From positions 377,619-441,618 of the forward strand of contig NZ_JAMOKG010000002.1 of assembly GCF_023656565.1 (NCBI RefSeq): 64,000 nt of DNA, given 5' to 3'. The notes below the pieces were generated by a model that saw only the letters and a list, made by a program, of their open reading frames with translations, was not told the DNA's origin and did not search any database. Origin of the DNA: Flavobacterium tyrosinilyticum. GTDB lineage: Bacteria > Bacteroidota > Bacteroidia > Flavobacteriales > Flavobacteriaceae. Each line of letters opens with the position of its first letter. Position 1 is the first letter of the stretch. Position numbers and translations under genes: made by a program. This document shows, piece by piece, positions 51,141 through 60,254 of this stretch.

Positions 51141-52547
51141 CTAATTTAGAAGAAAAGGTTTCAGTTTTTCTTCAGGAATAAAGATGGTTCTGTATGGCGG
51201 AATTTCAGATTCTAAAGCCCATAACAGAACTCCTTTTTTATTTGTTAAAACGGTAATGTGTCTTTTTGAACAACAAACTAAAAAGAGGTCTTTATTGATC
51301 ATATAAGCACTTCCCATTCTATCGTTGTATATATCTTTTGGTAATTTGATATGAAAATCAAGTTTTACATCATTATTTTTTTCGTCCACTTTTAAGGCAA
51401 AAACCGAAGATTGTTTGATATCGACACCATTATCAAAAAACAGTAAACTGCCTTCTTGATCGATATGTGCGGCATGCGCTTGAGAGAAATTAGCATCTGG
51501 AGCCATTTTCATTGTGCCGCCTTTTCCTAATTTCCAGATTACTTTTCCTGTTTTAGAATTGACTTTCCAAATCTGACCGTTATTATAGAATGAGATTAAA
51601 AAGTTTCCATCTATATCGTAACTCAAACTGTTGGCATGTGTCCAATCCTTTTTAGTTTTTAGTAAATCTTTATCTTTAAACGGATCTAAATCATCAAAAA
51701 CACTCCATTTCCAAAGCTGTTTCCCTTTTTTATTTAAGATTATAATTCCGTCTCCGTTGATGGTATCTTGTTTTTTTCCTCCGATAGAAGTTAAATCAAT
51801 TATTTTTTGCTCGACAGTTAAAGCGACAATTTCGTCAGCCGATTTTTTGATGATTTCGTGATGAAGAACCTGCTTCAAATCGCCTTGCCCTTTTTTGATG
51901 TGGGTTAAAGTATCGCCTTGAAGATTAATTTCTAGGATTTCACTTCCATAACTTGTTGGTTCATCATTTGTTCCCAAAATGGAAAGAATCGTTTGTTCTT
52001 TTGTAAAATGCGTAACTTTAAATCCAGTTCCTTCAAGCGTATGATACCATCTTAAATTTCCTTTGTAATCTACAATATAGGCCGTTCCTGGAGTTTCTCT
52101 TTTGGCTAAAAGCAGAAAACCTTTTTTGAAATTTTCTGGTAGTAATTCTGGTTTCGGGCAATTGGCTTTAAATTGTTTTTGTAGCCATTCTGGAAGTTTT
52201 CTAGATTTGAAAGTATAAACTTTACTGGTTTGTTTATTACCGTTTTGAACCGTTATTAATTGAAAACTATAATTGGTTTCAGGAGTTATGTTGCAAAGTA
52301 CCAGCGAATGTTTAAGACCTGATTTTGAAATAGGAGAGGTGATTTTACTTTGAGTTCCCTTTTTGTCCGACCAATATTCTGCATATACCTGTGCTTGGTC
52401 ATTCGTAGTAACATCGATCTGAATTTTCAATTCGTTGTTGCCATGAGTGCCAATATTGATATTGGAGATAATTTGGTTGTTAGAGCAACTTGCCAATGCA
52501 AGCAGAACTAAAATAAAACTTCCTTTTTGTATTAATTTTTTGATCAT
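51141..52547 (-). CDS. Arylsulfotransferase (ASST) family lipoprotein
   Basis: A 468-residue lipoprotein (lipobox LASC, Cys22). An N-terminal Ig-like region (EYWSDKKGTQSKITSPISKS) precedes a six-bladed propeller with ASST-type blades: KRETPGTAYIVDYKGNLRWY, VTHFTKEQTILSILGTNDEP, WTHANSLSYDIDGNFLISFY, GKVIWKLGKGG, and FSQAHAAHIDQEGSLLFFDN. Classical ASST enzymes move sulfate between phenols in the periplasm. Its place in the PUL may mean it acts on sulfated glycan products, or that it is a propeller with another role. A hairpin separates it from susD. Confidence 0.85.
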   Translation of the reverse strand: MIKKLIQKGSFILVLLALASCSNNQIISNINIGTHGNNELKIQIDVTTNDQAQVYAEYWSDKKGTQSKITSPISKSGLKHSLVLCNITPETNYSFQLITVQNGNKQTSKVYTFKSRKLPEWLQKQFKANCPKPELLPENFKKGFLLLAKRETPGTAYIVDYKGNLRWYHTLEGTGFKVTHFTKEQTILSILGTNDEPTSYGSEILEINLQGDTLTHIKKGQGDLKQVLHHEIIKKSADEIVALTVEQKIIDLTSIGGKKQDTINGDGIIILNKKGKQLWKWSVFDDLDPFKDKDLLKTKKDWTHANSLSYDIDGNFLISFYNNGQIWKVNSKTGKVIWKLGKGGTMKMAPDANFSQAHAAHIDQEGSLLFFDNGVDIKQSSVFALKVDEKNNDVKLDFHIKLPKDIYNDRMGSAYMINKDLFLVCCSKRHITVLTNKKGVLLWALESEIPPYRTIFIPEEKLKPFLLN

Positions 52548-52595
52548 CTGAAAAGCTTCTTTTGTGAAACAGAAAAGTACTTTTATTGTTATAAA

Positions 52596-52638
52596 AATTC
52601 AAGAACAGACAGACATTTAACTGTCTGTTCTTGATTTA
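52596..52638 (-). terminator. Intercistronic hairpin between the SusD-like and ASST genes
   Basis: The perfect 14-bp stem TCAAGAACAGACAG / CTGTCTGTTCTTGA (52599-52612 with 52621-52634) has an 8-base loop. On the minus strand it is followed by ATTTTTAT. It is probably an attenuator or processing site that lets susCD messages exceed those of downstream enzymes. Confidence 0.75.
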
Positions 52639-52646
52639 GATATTCT

Positions 52647-54158
52647 TTATTGTCTGTCGGCGTTGCTTAAGTTTGGATTAAGGTCTACCTGACTTTGTGG
52701 ATACGTGTAATATTTGTTTTGCGGCATTTTGATTAAAGCGGCCTCACCAACTCTAAGGTGGTATGCATTTACCAAAACATCATATTTGTTCATTCTGATT
52801 AAGTCAGAACGGCGTTTTCCTTCGTAGAAAAGTTCCCAACCTCTTTCTTGTAAAATAGCATCTCTTAAACTAGTCTGCGTATGATCTGATAAAACCAGAA
52901 GTTTTGCATGTGATCTTCCTTTTACTTGGTTGATAAGGTCAATAGCCTCTTGAGTTGGTCCGCTGATTTCGTTTAATGCCTCAGCTCTGCTCAATAAAAC
53001 ATCTGCATAACGAAGAATATTTACACTATGACCATCATAATAAGTAGTCGTTTCGTCGTCAGCATATTTTTTTGTAGAAACGTCTTGCATGTATAATTCC
53101 CCAGCTGGCGGTTGAGCTCCCAACGAAGGCGCTTGTTTATGAAGAAGACCATCTGTACCCATAAATTCTGGGAAGAAACATTGTTTTCTTTCATCTTCAT
53201 CACCAAAAGTGTTGTAGAAATCCCAGTTTACAGTATAATACTGCCATCTGTTCTGAACAACAGGGTGATCAACAGGACCAAAGTGGTTTAATAATTCTGT
53301 TCCGTTTGTGTTGGCGTCACTCAAAGAAGAGAAGATGTTTTCGCTGCACCATTTGTTACTTTCTTTAAATAAACCTAAATAAGAAGGATAAAGCTGGTAT
53401 TCATTTAAATCCATTACTTGTTTGGTTAGCGTTGCTACTTTTTGCCAATCATGGCTTCTCAAGTATAATTTTGCTAATAATGTAAGAGCAGCACCTTTTG
53501 TAGCACGACCTACATCATTTGTACCGTAAATTTCATTGTTTTTGTAATTAAGAGGAAGAACATCGGCAGCTTCAGTCAATTCTTTAATCATGAAAGCATC
53601 AATTTCTTCTACAGATGATGGCGGAGTTTGTTCTAAATACCCAGGATTTCCAAGGTTCGCTTCGGTAATCAAAATTACTGGCCCCCAAGAATCTGTCAAA
53701 TCCATGTAAGCAGAACATCTTAAGAATTTAGCTTCTGCAATAAATTGTGCTTTTTCAGCAGCTGTAATACCGCCCATTGGTGTAATGTTGAAAATCGCAT
53801 TGTTGGCATTGGCAATCAATTTATACATTGCGTTCCAGTCTTCTTTTAGAAGACCGTTTGCTGAGTTCCAAGTTCCTAATGATAATTGTCCTGGATCTCC
53901 TCCAAATTGGCAGTGTCCTAAATCTGTAGCAATATCTGTTAGAGCAAAATGTCTTGTAGCCCAATACGAAAAGTTATCGCCTACAGAAGGTCCTTTTAAT
54001 CTTCCATAAATGGAATTGATAGCTGCAATAGCATCCGATTTTGTCTGATACCCGTTGGTATTAGTCAAACTGCTGTATACCGTAGGATCCAAATCTTGGT
54101 TACACGAAAATTGTGTCCCAGCGGTAAGTAAAAGTAATAAGATTGTATATTTTTTCAT
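52647..54158 (-). CDS. SusD/RagB family surface glycan-binding lipoprotein
   Basis: A 503-residue lipoprotein (lipobox QFSC, Cys19). SusD hallmarks include DLDPTVYSSLTNTNGYQTKS, AIAAINSIYGRLKG, the TPR-rich helices, KGAALTLLAKLYLRSHDWQK and the C-terminal VNILRYADVLLSRAEALNEI with LRDAILQERGWELFYEGKRR. SusD caps the SusC porin and captures oligosaccharides at the surface. The start at 54158 opens the lipoprotein signal; an in-frame ATG ten residues upstream would disrupt it. It lies 36 bases after susC. Confidence 0.95.
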   Translation of the reverse strand: MKKYTILLLLLTAGTQFSCNQDLDPTVYSSLTNTNGYQTKSDAIAAINSIYGRLKGPSVGDNFSYWATRHFALTDIATDLGHCQFGGDPGQLSLGTWNSANGLLKEDWNAMYKLIANANNAIFNITPMGGITAAEKAQFIAEAKFLRCSAYMDLTDSWGPVILITEANLGNPGYLEQTPPSSVEEIDAFMIKELTEAADVLPLNYKNNEIYGTNDVGRATKGAALTLLAKLYLRSHDWQKVATLTKQVMDLNEYQLYPSYLGLFKESNKWCSENIFSSLSDANTNGTELLNHFGPVDHPVVQNRWQYYTVNWDFYNTFGDEDERKQCFFPEFMGTDGLLHKQAPSLGAQPPAGELYMQDVSTKKYADDETTTYYDGHSVNILRYADVLLSRAEALNEISGPTQEAIDLINQVKGRSHAKLLVLSDHTQTSLRDAILQERGWELFYEGKRRSDLIRMNKYDVLVNAYHLRVGEAALIKMPQNKYYTYPQSQVDLNPNLSNADRQ

Positions 54159-54194
54159 TTTAATCAATTTAATGTTACTATAAAGCATTTTAGA

Positions 54195-57100
54195 CTAGTG
54201 AATTGCAACTTTAATTCCAAGTATAAAAGTTCTTGAAGCTGGGAATGAGTTAAAGTCGATTCCACCACCAATATTTTGCGCAGTAGCACTAGTGGTATGG
54301 CCATTTACCTCAGGATCATTTCCAGAATAGTTTGTAATCGTCAATAAATTTTGTCCGATTGCATATAATCTGATACTATCAATAAATTTCACCGTTTTTA
54401 ATGCACTTTCAGGAATTGTGTATCCGATAGAAACATTTTTTAGACGCAAGTAAGAAGCTTCTTCAACAAATTTAGAATTCACATAACTTCCGTAAGTGCT
54501 TTTGTAATAGCCATCTCTAGGAATATCTGTATTTTCGTTTTTTCCAGCAACCCAACGGTTTAGTACATCTGTGCTTGTAGAAGACTCACCAACCATTTTA
54601 GTCATATTGTAAACTGAATAGTCAAAAGCGCCTTGGAAAAAGATATTCATATCGAAATTTCTATACTTAAAATCGTTATTGAAACCTGCAACATAATGAG
54701 GAATAGTATTTCCTAAATACGTTCTGTCTTTTGCTGTAATTTGTCCATCACCATCAACGTCTACATATTTAGGATCTCCAGGGGCAGATAATGGCTGAGG
54801 AGCATAAGTTTCTCCAGTTTTGATGACCCCTGCATATTTATAACCATATAAAACTCCCATTTCTTTTCCAGGCTCCAATCTTGTAAATTCTTGACCAGAA
54901 ACTGTTCCACTTGGGTTTGAAGTGTTTGTACTAATGATTTTTACGTTATCTGCTAGAGATACTACTTCTTGTTTATTGTACGCTACGTTTAATGAGGTAG
55001 TCCAAGTAAATTTATCCGTTCTAAAGTTTGTAGTGCTTATTCCTAACTCAATACCTTGGTTATCAATAACTCCTGCATTAACTCTCTGAGTGCCAAATCC
55101 CCACCATCCTCCAACAGGAACATTTAAAAGAGCATCTGTTGTTCTTTTTTTGTAATAATCGAATGTAATTGAAAGTTTGTCATTAAATAAACCTAAATCT
55201 AAACCAATATCAGTTTGAGCTGTTTCTTCCCATTTTAGATTTGGGTTAGCTAAGTTGGCTGGTTCTGTTCCTGCCACAAATTCATCTGGTGCAATAGTTA
55301 CACCCCAAGAAGATAAACGGCTCATATAAGAGTAGTCTCCAATACCGTCACTACCTGTAATACCATAACTCGCTCTCAATTTAAGTTCAGAAATTGCTTT
55401 TACGTTTTGCATAAAAGATTCATTAGAGATTTTCCAAGCAACAGCTCCAGAAGGGAAAATACCGAATCGGTTATTTGGTCCAAAACGAGAAGAACCGTCT
55501 TTTCTAATTGTAAAAGTGGCTAAGTATTTATCGTTGAACGCATAATTTAACCTTCCAAAATAAGAAGTCAATTTCGTTTCTGTTTTTTCTGTTTCAGGTT
55601 TTAAATACACTGAAGCTCCCTGCAAATTGTAATAAGTCAACAAGTCGCTTGAGAAACCTGTACCAGCAGCTCTTACTCTCTCAAATGTGTCTTTTTGGTT
55701 TGAAGTACCAATCATTGCTGTTATAGCATGTTTTTCTTTGATGTCAAATTTATAAGTCAAATATTGCTCTGTACTCCATCTGAAATATGTTATGTTTTCC
55801 TCAGAACCAGAACCTTTCAAAGCTGCTCCCGCTACTAAAGTACTTGGAGTATATTTTCCTTGAATGTTTTCCTGCCATTCTGCACCCGCACCAAAGTGAT
55901 ACGTTAAACCTTTAATGATCTGATAATCTAAAAACATGTTTCCGTTTACCAATCTATTGATTGTATGATCTGTAGGCTCAAGTAAAAGTGCTAAAGCATT
56001 GTCTTTTCCTTGAAATTTATAATACGAACCATCTGCATTATAAATCGGAATAGCTGGCGGAGCTGTTTGGATAGAGAACATTGGAGATAAAATATTATCG
56101 CCAAAATCGCTATTATTTCCTTCAGCAACAGCGCCATAAGCATTCATTCCCATGTTTAGCTTATCGTTGAATTTCTTTTCTGCACCCATTCTCACGCTGT
56201 ATCTTTCAAAATCAGTGTTTACGATAGCTCCAGTTTGTTTTAAATAGTTTCCAGAAAGAAAGAATTTAGAAGTTTGGTCGCTTCCGCTAAAAGTAAGCGT
56301 TCTGTTAAGCACTTCTCCAGGACGAGTTGCAGCGTCAAACCAATTCGTATTGGCAACAGGAAAACTTGAAGGGAAAAGTGGCGGTCTTCCGTTTTCAGCA
56401 TTAAGAGCATTCTGATAATCGGCATATTGCTGCCCAGTCAATAAAGAAGGCTCTTTTATGATGTTTTGAAAACCATCAGAAATCTCGGCCTCAACATTCA
56501 TTTTTCCAGCTTTTCCTTTTTTAGTAGTAATCAAAATTACCCCATTTCCTCCACGAGCACCATAAATTGCTGTAGAAGCGGCATCTTTAAGAATCTGAAT
56601 ATTTTCAATGTCGTTTGGACTAATAGAACCTCCAGTACTAGTAATGAATCCGTCCACTACGTATAGCGGAGCATTAGAGGTATTGATTGAGTTTCCTCCT
56701 CTAATTACAACCTGCGGATTTGTTCCTGGTGCATAACTGTTTTGCTGAACCTGCACTCCAGAAGCACGTCCTTGAAGAGCTTGCCCAACGTTTGCAACCG
56801 TTCCGCCTAAGTTTAAATTGTCTTTGCTAAGCGAACTCACAGAACCTGTAAGGTCTTTTTTCTTAGATTTTCCGTATCCAATTACTACTTCATCTAGTTT
56901 TTGTCCTGCTTCCTTCATGACAATTTTTAGAGGAGCGCTTCCAATACTAACTTCTTGATCTTCCATACCGATGAAAGTAATCACCAATTTTGTTGCATTA
57001 TCTGGAACTGTAATAGCAAAAGTTCCGTCAACATCCGTCTGAACACCTTTTGTAGTTCCCTTAACCACAACATTTGCCCCTGGAAGAGGTAAACCGTTCT

Positions 57101-57293
57101 GATCTGTTACAGTACCTTTTACTGTTTTTTCAAAATACAGCGCTGTTTTGTTATTATCTGAAGTATTTATAGAAGGAGCTGCAGAAGCTTGAAATGTAAA
57201 AACTAATAACGAGAGAACCGTTATTCCGATTTCTTTGCGGGATAAATTGTTAATCCGAAAATCTCTTGGCTTTTTTTGGGTTAATAATTTCAT
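54195..57293 (-). CDS. SusC/RagA family TonB-linked outer membrane protein
   Basis: A 1032-residue TonB-dependent outer-membrane transporter. An N-terminal signal (to about residue 39, FQASA) is followed by a carboxypeptidase-like domain (VKGTVTDQNGLPLPGANVVV), the SusC signature LDEVVIGYGKSKKKDLTGSV, a plug domain (GVQVQQNSYAPGTNPQVVIR, LYVVDGFITS, ILKDAASTAIYGARGGNGVI) and a 22-strand barrel ending in FNSFPASRTFILGIKVAIH. It imports oligosaccharides with its SusD partner. Its promoter carries two operator sites shared with the sugar kinase operon. It is the first gene of the leftward PUL transcript. Confidence 0.97.
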   Translation of the reverse strand: MKLLTQKKPRDFRINNLSRKEIGITVLSLLVFTFQASAAPSINTSDNNKTALYFEKTVKGTVTDQNGLPLPGANVVVKGTTKGVQTDVDGTFAITVPDNATKLVITFIGMEDQEVSIGSAPLKIVMKEAGQKLDEVVIGYGKSKKKDLTGSVSSLSKDNLNLGGTVANVGQALQGRASGVQVQQNSYAPGTNPQVVIRGGNSINTSNAPLYVVDGFITSTGGSISPNDIENIQILKDAASTAIYGARGGNGVILITTKKGKAGKMNVEAEISDGFQNIIKEPSLLTGQQYADYQNALNAENGRPPLFPSSFPVANTNWFDAATRPGEVLNRTLTFSGSDQTSKFFLSGNYLKQTGAIVNTDFERYSVRMGAEKKFNDKLNMGMNAYGAVAEGNNSDFGDNILSPMFSIQTAPPAIPIYNADGSYYKFQGKDNALALLLEPTDHTINRLVNGNMFLDYQIIKGLTYHFGAGAEWQENIQGKYTPSTLVAGAALKGSGSEENITYFRWSTEQYLTYKFDIKEKHAITAMIGTSNQKDTFERVRAAGTGFSSDLLTYYNLQGASVYLKPETEKTETKLTSYFGRLNYAFNDKYLATFTIRKDGSSRFGPNNRFGIFPSGAVAWKISNESFMQNVKAISELKLRASYGITGSDGIGDYSYMSRLSSWGVTIAPDEFVAGTEPANLANPNLKWEETAQTDIGLDLGLFNDKLSITFDYYKKRTTDALLNVPVGGWWGFGTQRVNAGVIDNQGIELGISTTNFRTDKFTWTTSLNVAYNKQEVVSLADNVKIISTNTSNPSGTVSGQEFTRLEPGKEMGVLYGYKYAGVIKTGETYAPQPLSAPGDPKYVDVDGDGQITAKDRTYLGNTIPHYVAGFNNDFKYRNFDMNIFFQGAFDYSVYNMTKMVGESSTSTDVLNRWVAGKNENTDIPRDGYYKSTYGSYVNSKFVEEASYLRLKNVSIGYTIPESALKTVKFIDSIRLYAIGQNLLTITNYSGNDPEVNGHTTSATAQNIGGGIDFNSFPASRTFILGIKVAIH

Positions 57294-57540
57294 ACTTTAA
57301 ATTGGTTTTGGTTAATGTTTAATTGTTTTTTTCTTGTTTGTAGGTTTTAGATTTCTTTTTTGATCGTGGAATTCATTTTGGTTTTTTTAGTTATGTGTTG
57401 ATTAATTTGTTTTCTCTGCAAATAAGAGGTTTTGCTTTTGCGCTAAACACGGCTTGTCTAGTTCTATTTTCTTCTTTTTTAAGGGTTAAAAATCACCCTA
57501 ATTTTTGCATAATTAACTTAGTTTTAAGATTAATCTCTGA

Positions 57541-57625
57541 CGAAACTAGAGATTATATTTTTATAAAACAAGAAAAAACACAAAAAATGTGCTCGAACAC
57601 ACAAAATTTATGTTCTCGAGCACAT
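57541..57625 (-). promoter_or_regulatory. susC promoter with twin CTCGAG operators
   Basis: Reading leftward: operator TGTGCTCGAGAACA (57624-57611), operator TGTGTTCGAGCACA (57601-57588), centres 23 bp apart, then TTG (57571-57569), a 20-base spacer and TAGTTTCG (57548-57541), a near match to TAnnTTTG. A 37-bp block (57541-57577) is identical to 60301-60337 in the opposite direction. Transcription would start near 57534, giving a leader of about 240 bases before susC. The palindromic operators fit a LacI-family regulator. Confidence 0.8.
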
Positions 57626-57972
57626 AAAATTGTTCGAATCGTTTTTTTTGACTTAAATTGCTGTGATATTTTTAAAATGATTTAGAAAAAACAGTATGTG
57701 TGATATTAGTAGTTTTTTGAATTATAAATAAGGATTTATTAAAAACTTATGAATTTCGCAATCACTAAACGAAAAACATAAAAATTAAGCAGTCTTTTCT
57801 TATGCTGAAAAGGAACGTATTTTTAGTTTTAATTATGAATTCGCTTTGTTTTTTTATTGGATTTTTGAAGTATATTGGTCACGGATAAAAAGGCCGAAAT
57901 CGCGAAATGAATTAATGGTCATTTTGACCTTTTTTGAAAATGAAAAATTAACAGATTTTAAGAAGAAGAATT
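57626..57972. other. Non-coding gap before the CBM9-like gene
   Basis: An AT-rich stretch between the susC operators and the CBM9-like gene. A short stem GGTCA / TGACC (about 57918-57928) followed by six T lies at 57917-57935. I see no further operator and no clear TAnnTTTG on the plus strand. Confidence 0.4.
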
Positions 57973-58611
57973 TTGAAAGAATACCACGTAGAAATTATCG
58001 ATAAAAGTAAAAAAAACGTAAGCGAAATTATGGATCCTGTTTTTTGGGAAAAAGCAAATTGTTTAACCGATTTTACTTCACCATGGAATAATGATCCAGT
58101 TTTAAAGATTGAATTCCGCGCGCTTTGGGATTGGGATTATCTCTATTTTAATTTTCAAGTTTTTGATTCAGAGGTTTATATTGATCGAAAAGACAATTCT
58201 ACAGACAGTATTTGTAATTCGGATAGAGTAGAGCTGTTTTTTAGAAAAGATGAAAAACTAAGTCCGTATTATTGTTTGGAAATGGATGTAGATGAACGTA
58301 TTTTGGATTTTGAAGCTTATCCGAATTGGAATTTTGATTACAATTGGAGATGGCCAGAAAAACAGTTGGAAATACAGTCGGTAAAAGCACAAAATTCGTT
58401 TACGGTTGTGGGAAGAATTAGTATTGCGTCTTTAAAAGAATTGGATTTAATTCATGATAATATTATCGAAGTTGGAGTTTACCGAGCTAAATTCTCTAAA
58501 GATGAAAACGGAAATTACGAACCAACTTGGATTACGTGGGTCGATCCCAATACTGCAGAGCCGAATTTTCATATCGCTTCTTCTTTTGGGAAGTTCGTTT
58601 TGATGAAATAA
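57973..58611 (+). CDS. CBM9-like carbohydrate-binding protein, no signal peptide
   Basis: A 212-residue protein matching the carbohydrate-binding family 9-like pattern: VFWEKANCLTDFTSPWNNDP at the start, LWDWDYLYFNFQVFDSEVYI, CNSDRVELFFRKDEKLSPYY, EMDVDERILDFEAYPNWNFD and FTVVGRISIASLKEL. These are aromatic-rich beta-sandwich domains that bind sugars. There is no signal peptide, so it seems cytoplasmic, which is odd for a CBM. Translation appears to start at a TTG (57973); an internal ATG at about residue 20 would cut the first strand. It sits between the shared promoters, beside the LacI regulator. Confidence 0.78.
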   Translation: MKEYHVEIIDKSKKNVSEIMDPVFWEKANCLTDFTSPWNNDPVLKIEFRALWDWDYLYFNFQVFDSEVYIDRKDNSTDSICNSDRVELFFRKDEKLSPYYCLEMDVDERILDFEAYPNWNFDYNWRWPEKQLEIQSVKAQNSFTVVGRISIASLKELDLIHDNIIEVGVYRAKFSKDENGNYEPTWITWVDPNTAEPNFHIASSFGKFVLMK

Positions 58612-58622
58612 TTCGCCATAAA

Positions 58623-59150
58623 GTTTGCCACAAAGGCGCTAGGGCACAAGTTTTTTACTTTTTTATTTGAATCTCGCAAAGTCGCAGAGGCGCAAAGTTT
58701 TTTTAAGGGAAAATGTAATTTGAATTGCTTCCAGCTAAAACTGGAGGTTGAATAGGGTAAAGAAATGGCTCTAGCCTAAATTAGTAATGTTTGTCTAAAG
58801 CTATTAAAAGAATTTTTCCGACTTTATTTTCAAACATAGCCCGTGGTTTCAACCACGGGAATACAATCAAGAAATCTGCGCCCTTGGTTGAAGCCTATGC
58901 TATATCTCAATATGATTAAATTAAGAAAAAAACATCCCGCAGATTTAGCAGATTCAGCAGATTTTTTACTCATTTTTTCTGCGTAAATCTGCAAAATCTG
59001 CGAGAGACTAAAAATAGCAAGTCCTTAGGTTGATTGTATTAAGCCAAGCCAGTATACGATTAAAGTATTGAAAGTATAAAAAAGACTTTGCGCCTCTGCG
59101 ACTTTGCGAGATTCAAAAAAACTTCGTGCCTTAGCGTCTTAGCGGCAAAC
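58623..59150. repeat. Nested palindromic repeat island of about 530 bp
   Basis: This gap between convergent genes holds nested inverted repeats. The outer arms (about 58623-58656 with 59115-59150) pair at some 85%. Inside them a perfect 32-bp pair lies at 58667-58698 with 59085-59116 (CGCAAAGTCGCAGAGGCGCA core). Further inside are a CCCGTGGTT / AACCACGGG hairpin at 58840-58859 and a CGCAGATTTAGCAGATT / AATCTGCG-type pair at about 58938-59003. RNA from either strand would fold into one long stacked structure. No ORF is supported. Confidence 0.85.
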
Positions 59151-59154
59151 CACA

Positions 59155-60195
59155 TTAGCTAACATAAAAAGAAGCATTTTCTACATTGATAATATCAATA
59201 GGAAGCAAAATAGTTTCCGGAATGTCTTTTCTAAAGATAAAGTGATCTGCCAAAGTGCTTACGCCTAAATAAGCCTGTCTTTTTTGATTTTGATGGATTA
59301 AGAAGTGAACCAATCCTTGATTTAAAAAACTAACATTTTTATCAATTAAATCATATCCAATCAAAGCAATCTTTTTGTCTGTTACGTTTGAAAGTGTAGA
59401 GGCAATTTGGTAAGCTTTTGAAGTGGTGATGAAAATGCCACTTAAATCTGGATTTTCATTTATGAAAGCTGGTAGCTTAGTTTCAATATTGGAATATTTC
59501 ACTTTTAAAGTGGTTAAAGAGAAATTAGAAAGGTTTTTTTCTTCAAAATAGCTTCTAAAGCCGCGTTCTTTTTCCTGCATGTGAACAGCATTTTTAAGAC
59601 TTTCATCAATATGGATAATGGCGATTTGGCCTTTCGGAAGAATCAGATTCATTAAACTGGCAGCAACTCGGCCGCTTTTGTATAAATCTTGTCCCACAAA
59701 ACTTTTAATAGAAGAAGATTCCACCTGGTTGTTAAAGGTGTTGACCATAATCCCCAGTTCGTCATATTGATTTATGATTTCGATGGTTTCTTTATGAAAA
59801 AGCGGAGTCAGTAAAACGGCATCTGGTGATTGCGATATAATAGTTTCATTTGTCTTTAAAAAAGATTTGGTGCTTTCTGGATTAAAGTAATGTATTTCTA
59901 TAACGACATTGTAAGCTTTGAATTCTGTAATGGCATCCTGAATTCCGTTAACACAAGGAAGCCAGTACGGATCAAATACAGGATCAGGAAGTAAAACGCA
60001 AATACGATACACTTTTGTGCTTTTCAGATTTCGTGCAATTAAGTTGGGCTCATAATCAATAACATTCAAAACTTCATTGATTTTTTCGAGTGCAGCAGGA
60101 GAAACTTTTCCTCTATTGTGCAGCACGCGGTCTACAGTTCCCTTAGAAACTCCAGCCATTTGTGCTATATCCTTAATTGTGTACTTTTTGTCCAT
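59155..60195 (-). CDS. LacI-family transcriptional regulator
   Basis: A 346-residue regulator. The helix-turn-helix spans residues 5-25 (YTIKDIAQMAGVSKGTVDRV) with the hinge helix near residues 50-60 (LIARNLKSTK). The periplasmic-binding-like effector domain follows (ICVLLPDPVFDPYWLPCVNG, AVLLTPLFHKETIEIINQYD, NLILPKGQIAIIHIDES, KKIALIGYDLIDKNVSFLNQ), of the sugar-responsive type. It is flanked by two operator pairs whose CTCGAG-centred palindromes fit LacI-type binding. It is the obvious regulator of the PUL and the salvage genes; the inducer is unknown. Its -7 box nearly touches the start codon. Confidence 0.93.
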   Translation of the reverse strand: MDKKYTIKDIAQMAGVSKGTVDRVLHNRGKVSPAALEKINEVLNVIDYEPNLIARNLKSTKVYRICVLLPDPVFDPYWLPCVNGIQDAITEFKAYNVVIEIHYFNPESTKSFLKTNETIISQSPDAVLLTPLFHKETIEIINQYDELGIMVNTFNNQVESSSIKSFVGQDLYKSGRVAASLMNLILPKGQIAIIHIDESLKNAVHMQEKERGFRSYFEEKNLSNFSLTTLKVKYSNIETKLPAFINENPDLSGIFITTSKAYQIASTLSNVTDKKIALIGYDLIDKNVSFLNQGLVHFLIHQNQKRQAYLGVSTLADHFIFRKDIPETILLPIDIINVENASFYVS

Positions 60196-60200
60196 GTAGA

Positions 60201-60208
60201 CAAATATA
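60201..60208 (-). promoter_or_regulatory. TAnnTTTG -7 box of the lacI-type gene
   Basis: The minus strand reads TATATTTG and ends five bases before the regulator's ATG, so the message would be leaderless or nearly so. The twin operators at 60255-60291 lie about 50 bases upstream and could also serve autoregulation. Confidence 0.5.
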
Positions 60209-60254
60209 AAAACTTTGAGCTAATAAAAGCATTTTTTATGTAAGAATTAATAAA

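Noticed and set aside
57395..57685. 96-codon open frame upstream of susC on the plus strand
   Set aside because: It overlaps the susC promoter, both operators and the 37-bp duplicated block, has Cys-rich low-complexity content and lacks any recognisable fold. The regulatory reading explains the sequence better.
58623..59150. Possible structured RNA gene or tRNA-like element
   Set aside because: The pieces are nested palindromes of different sequence; none folds into a tRNA cloverleaf or carries conserved RNA-family motifs I know.
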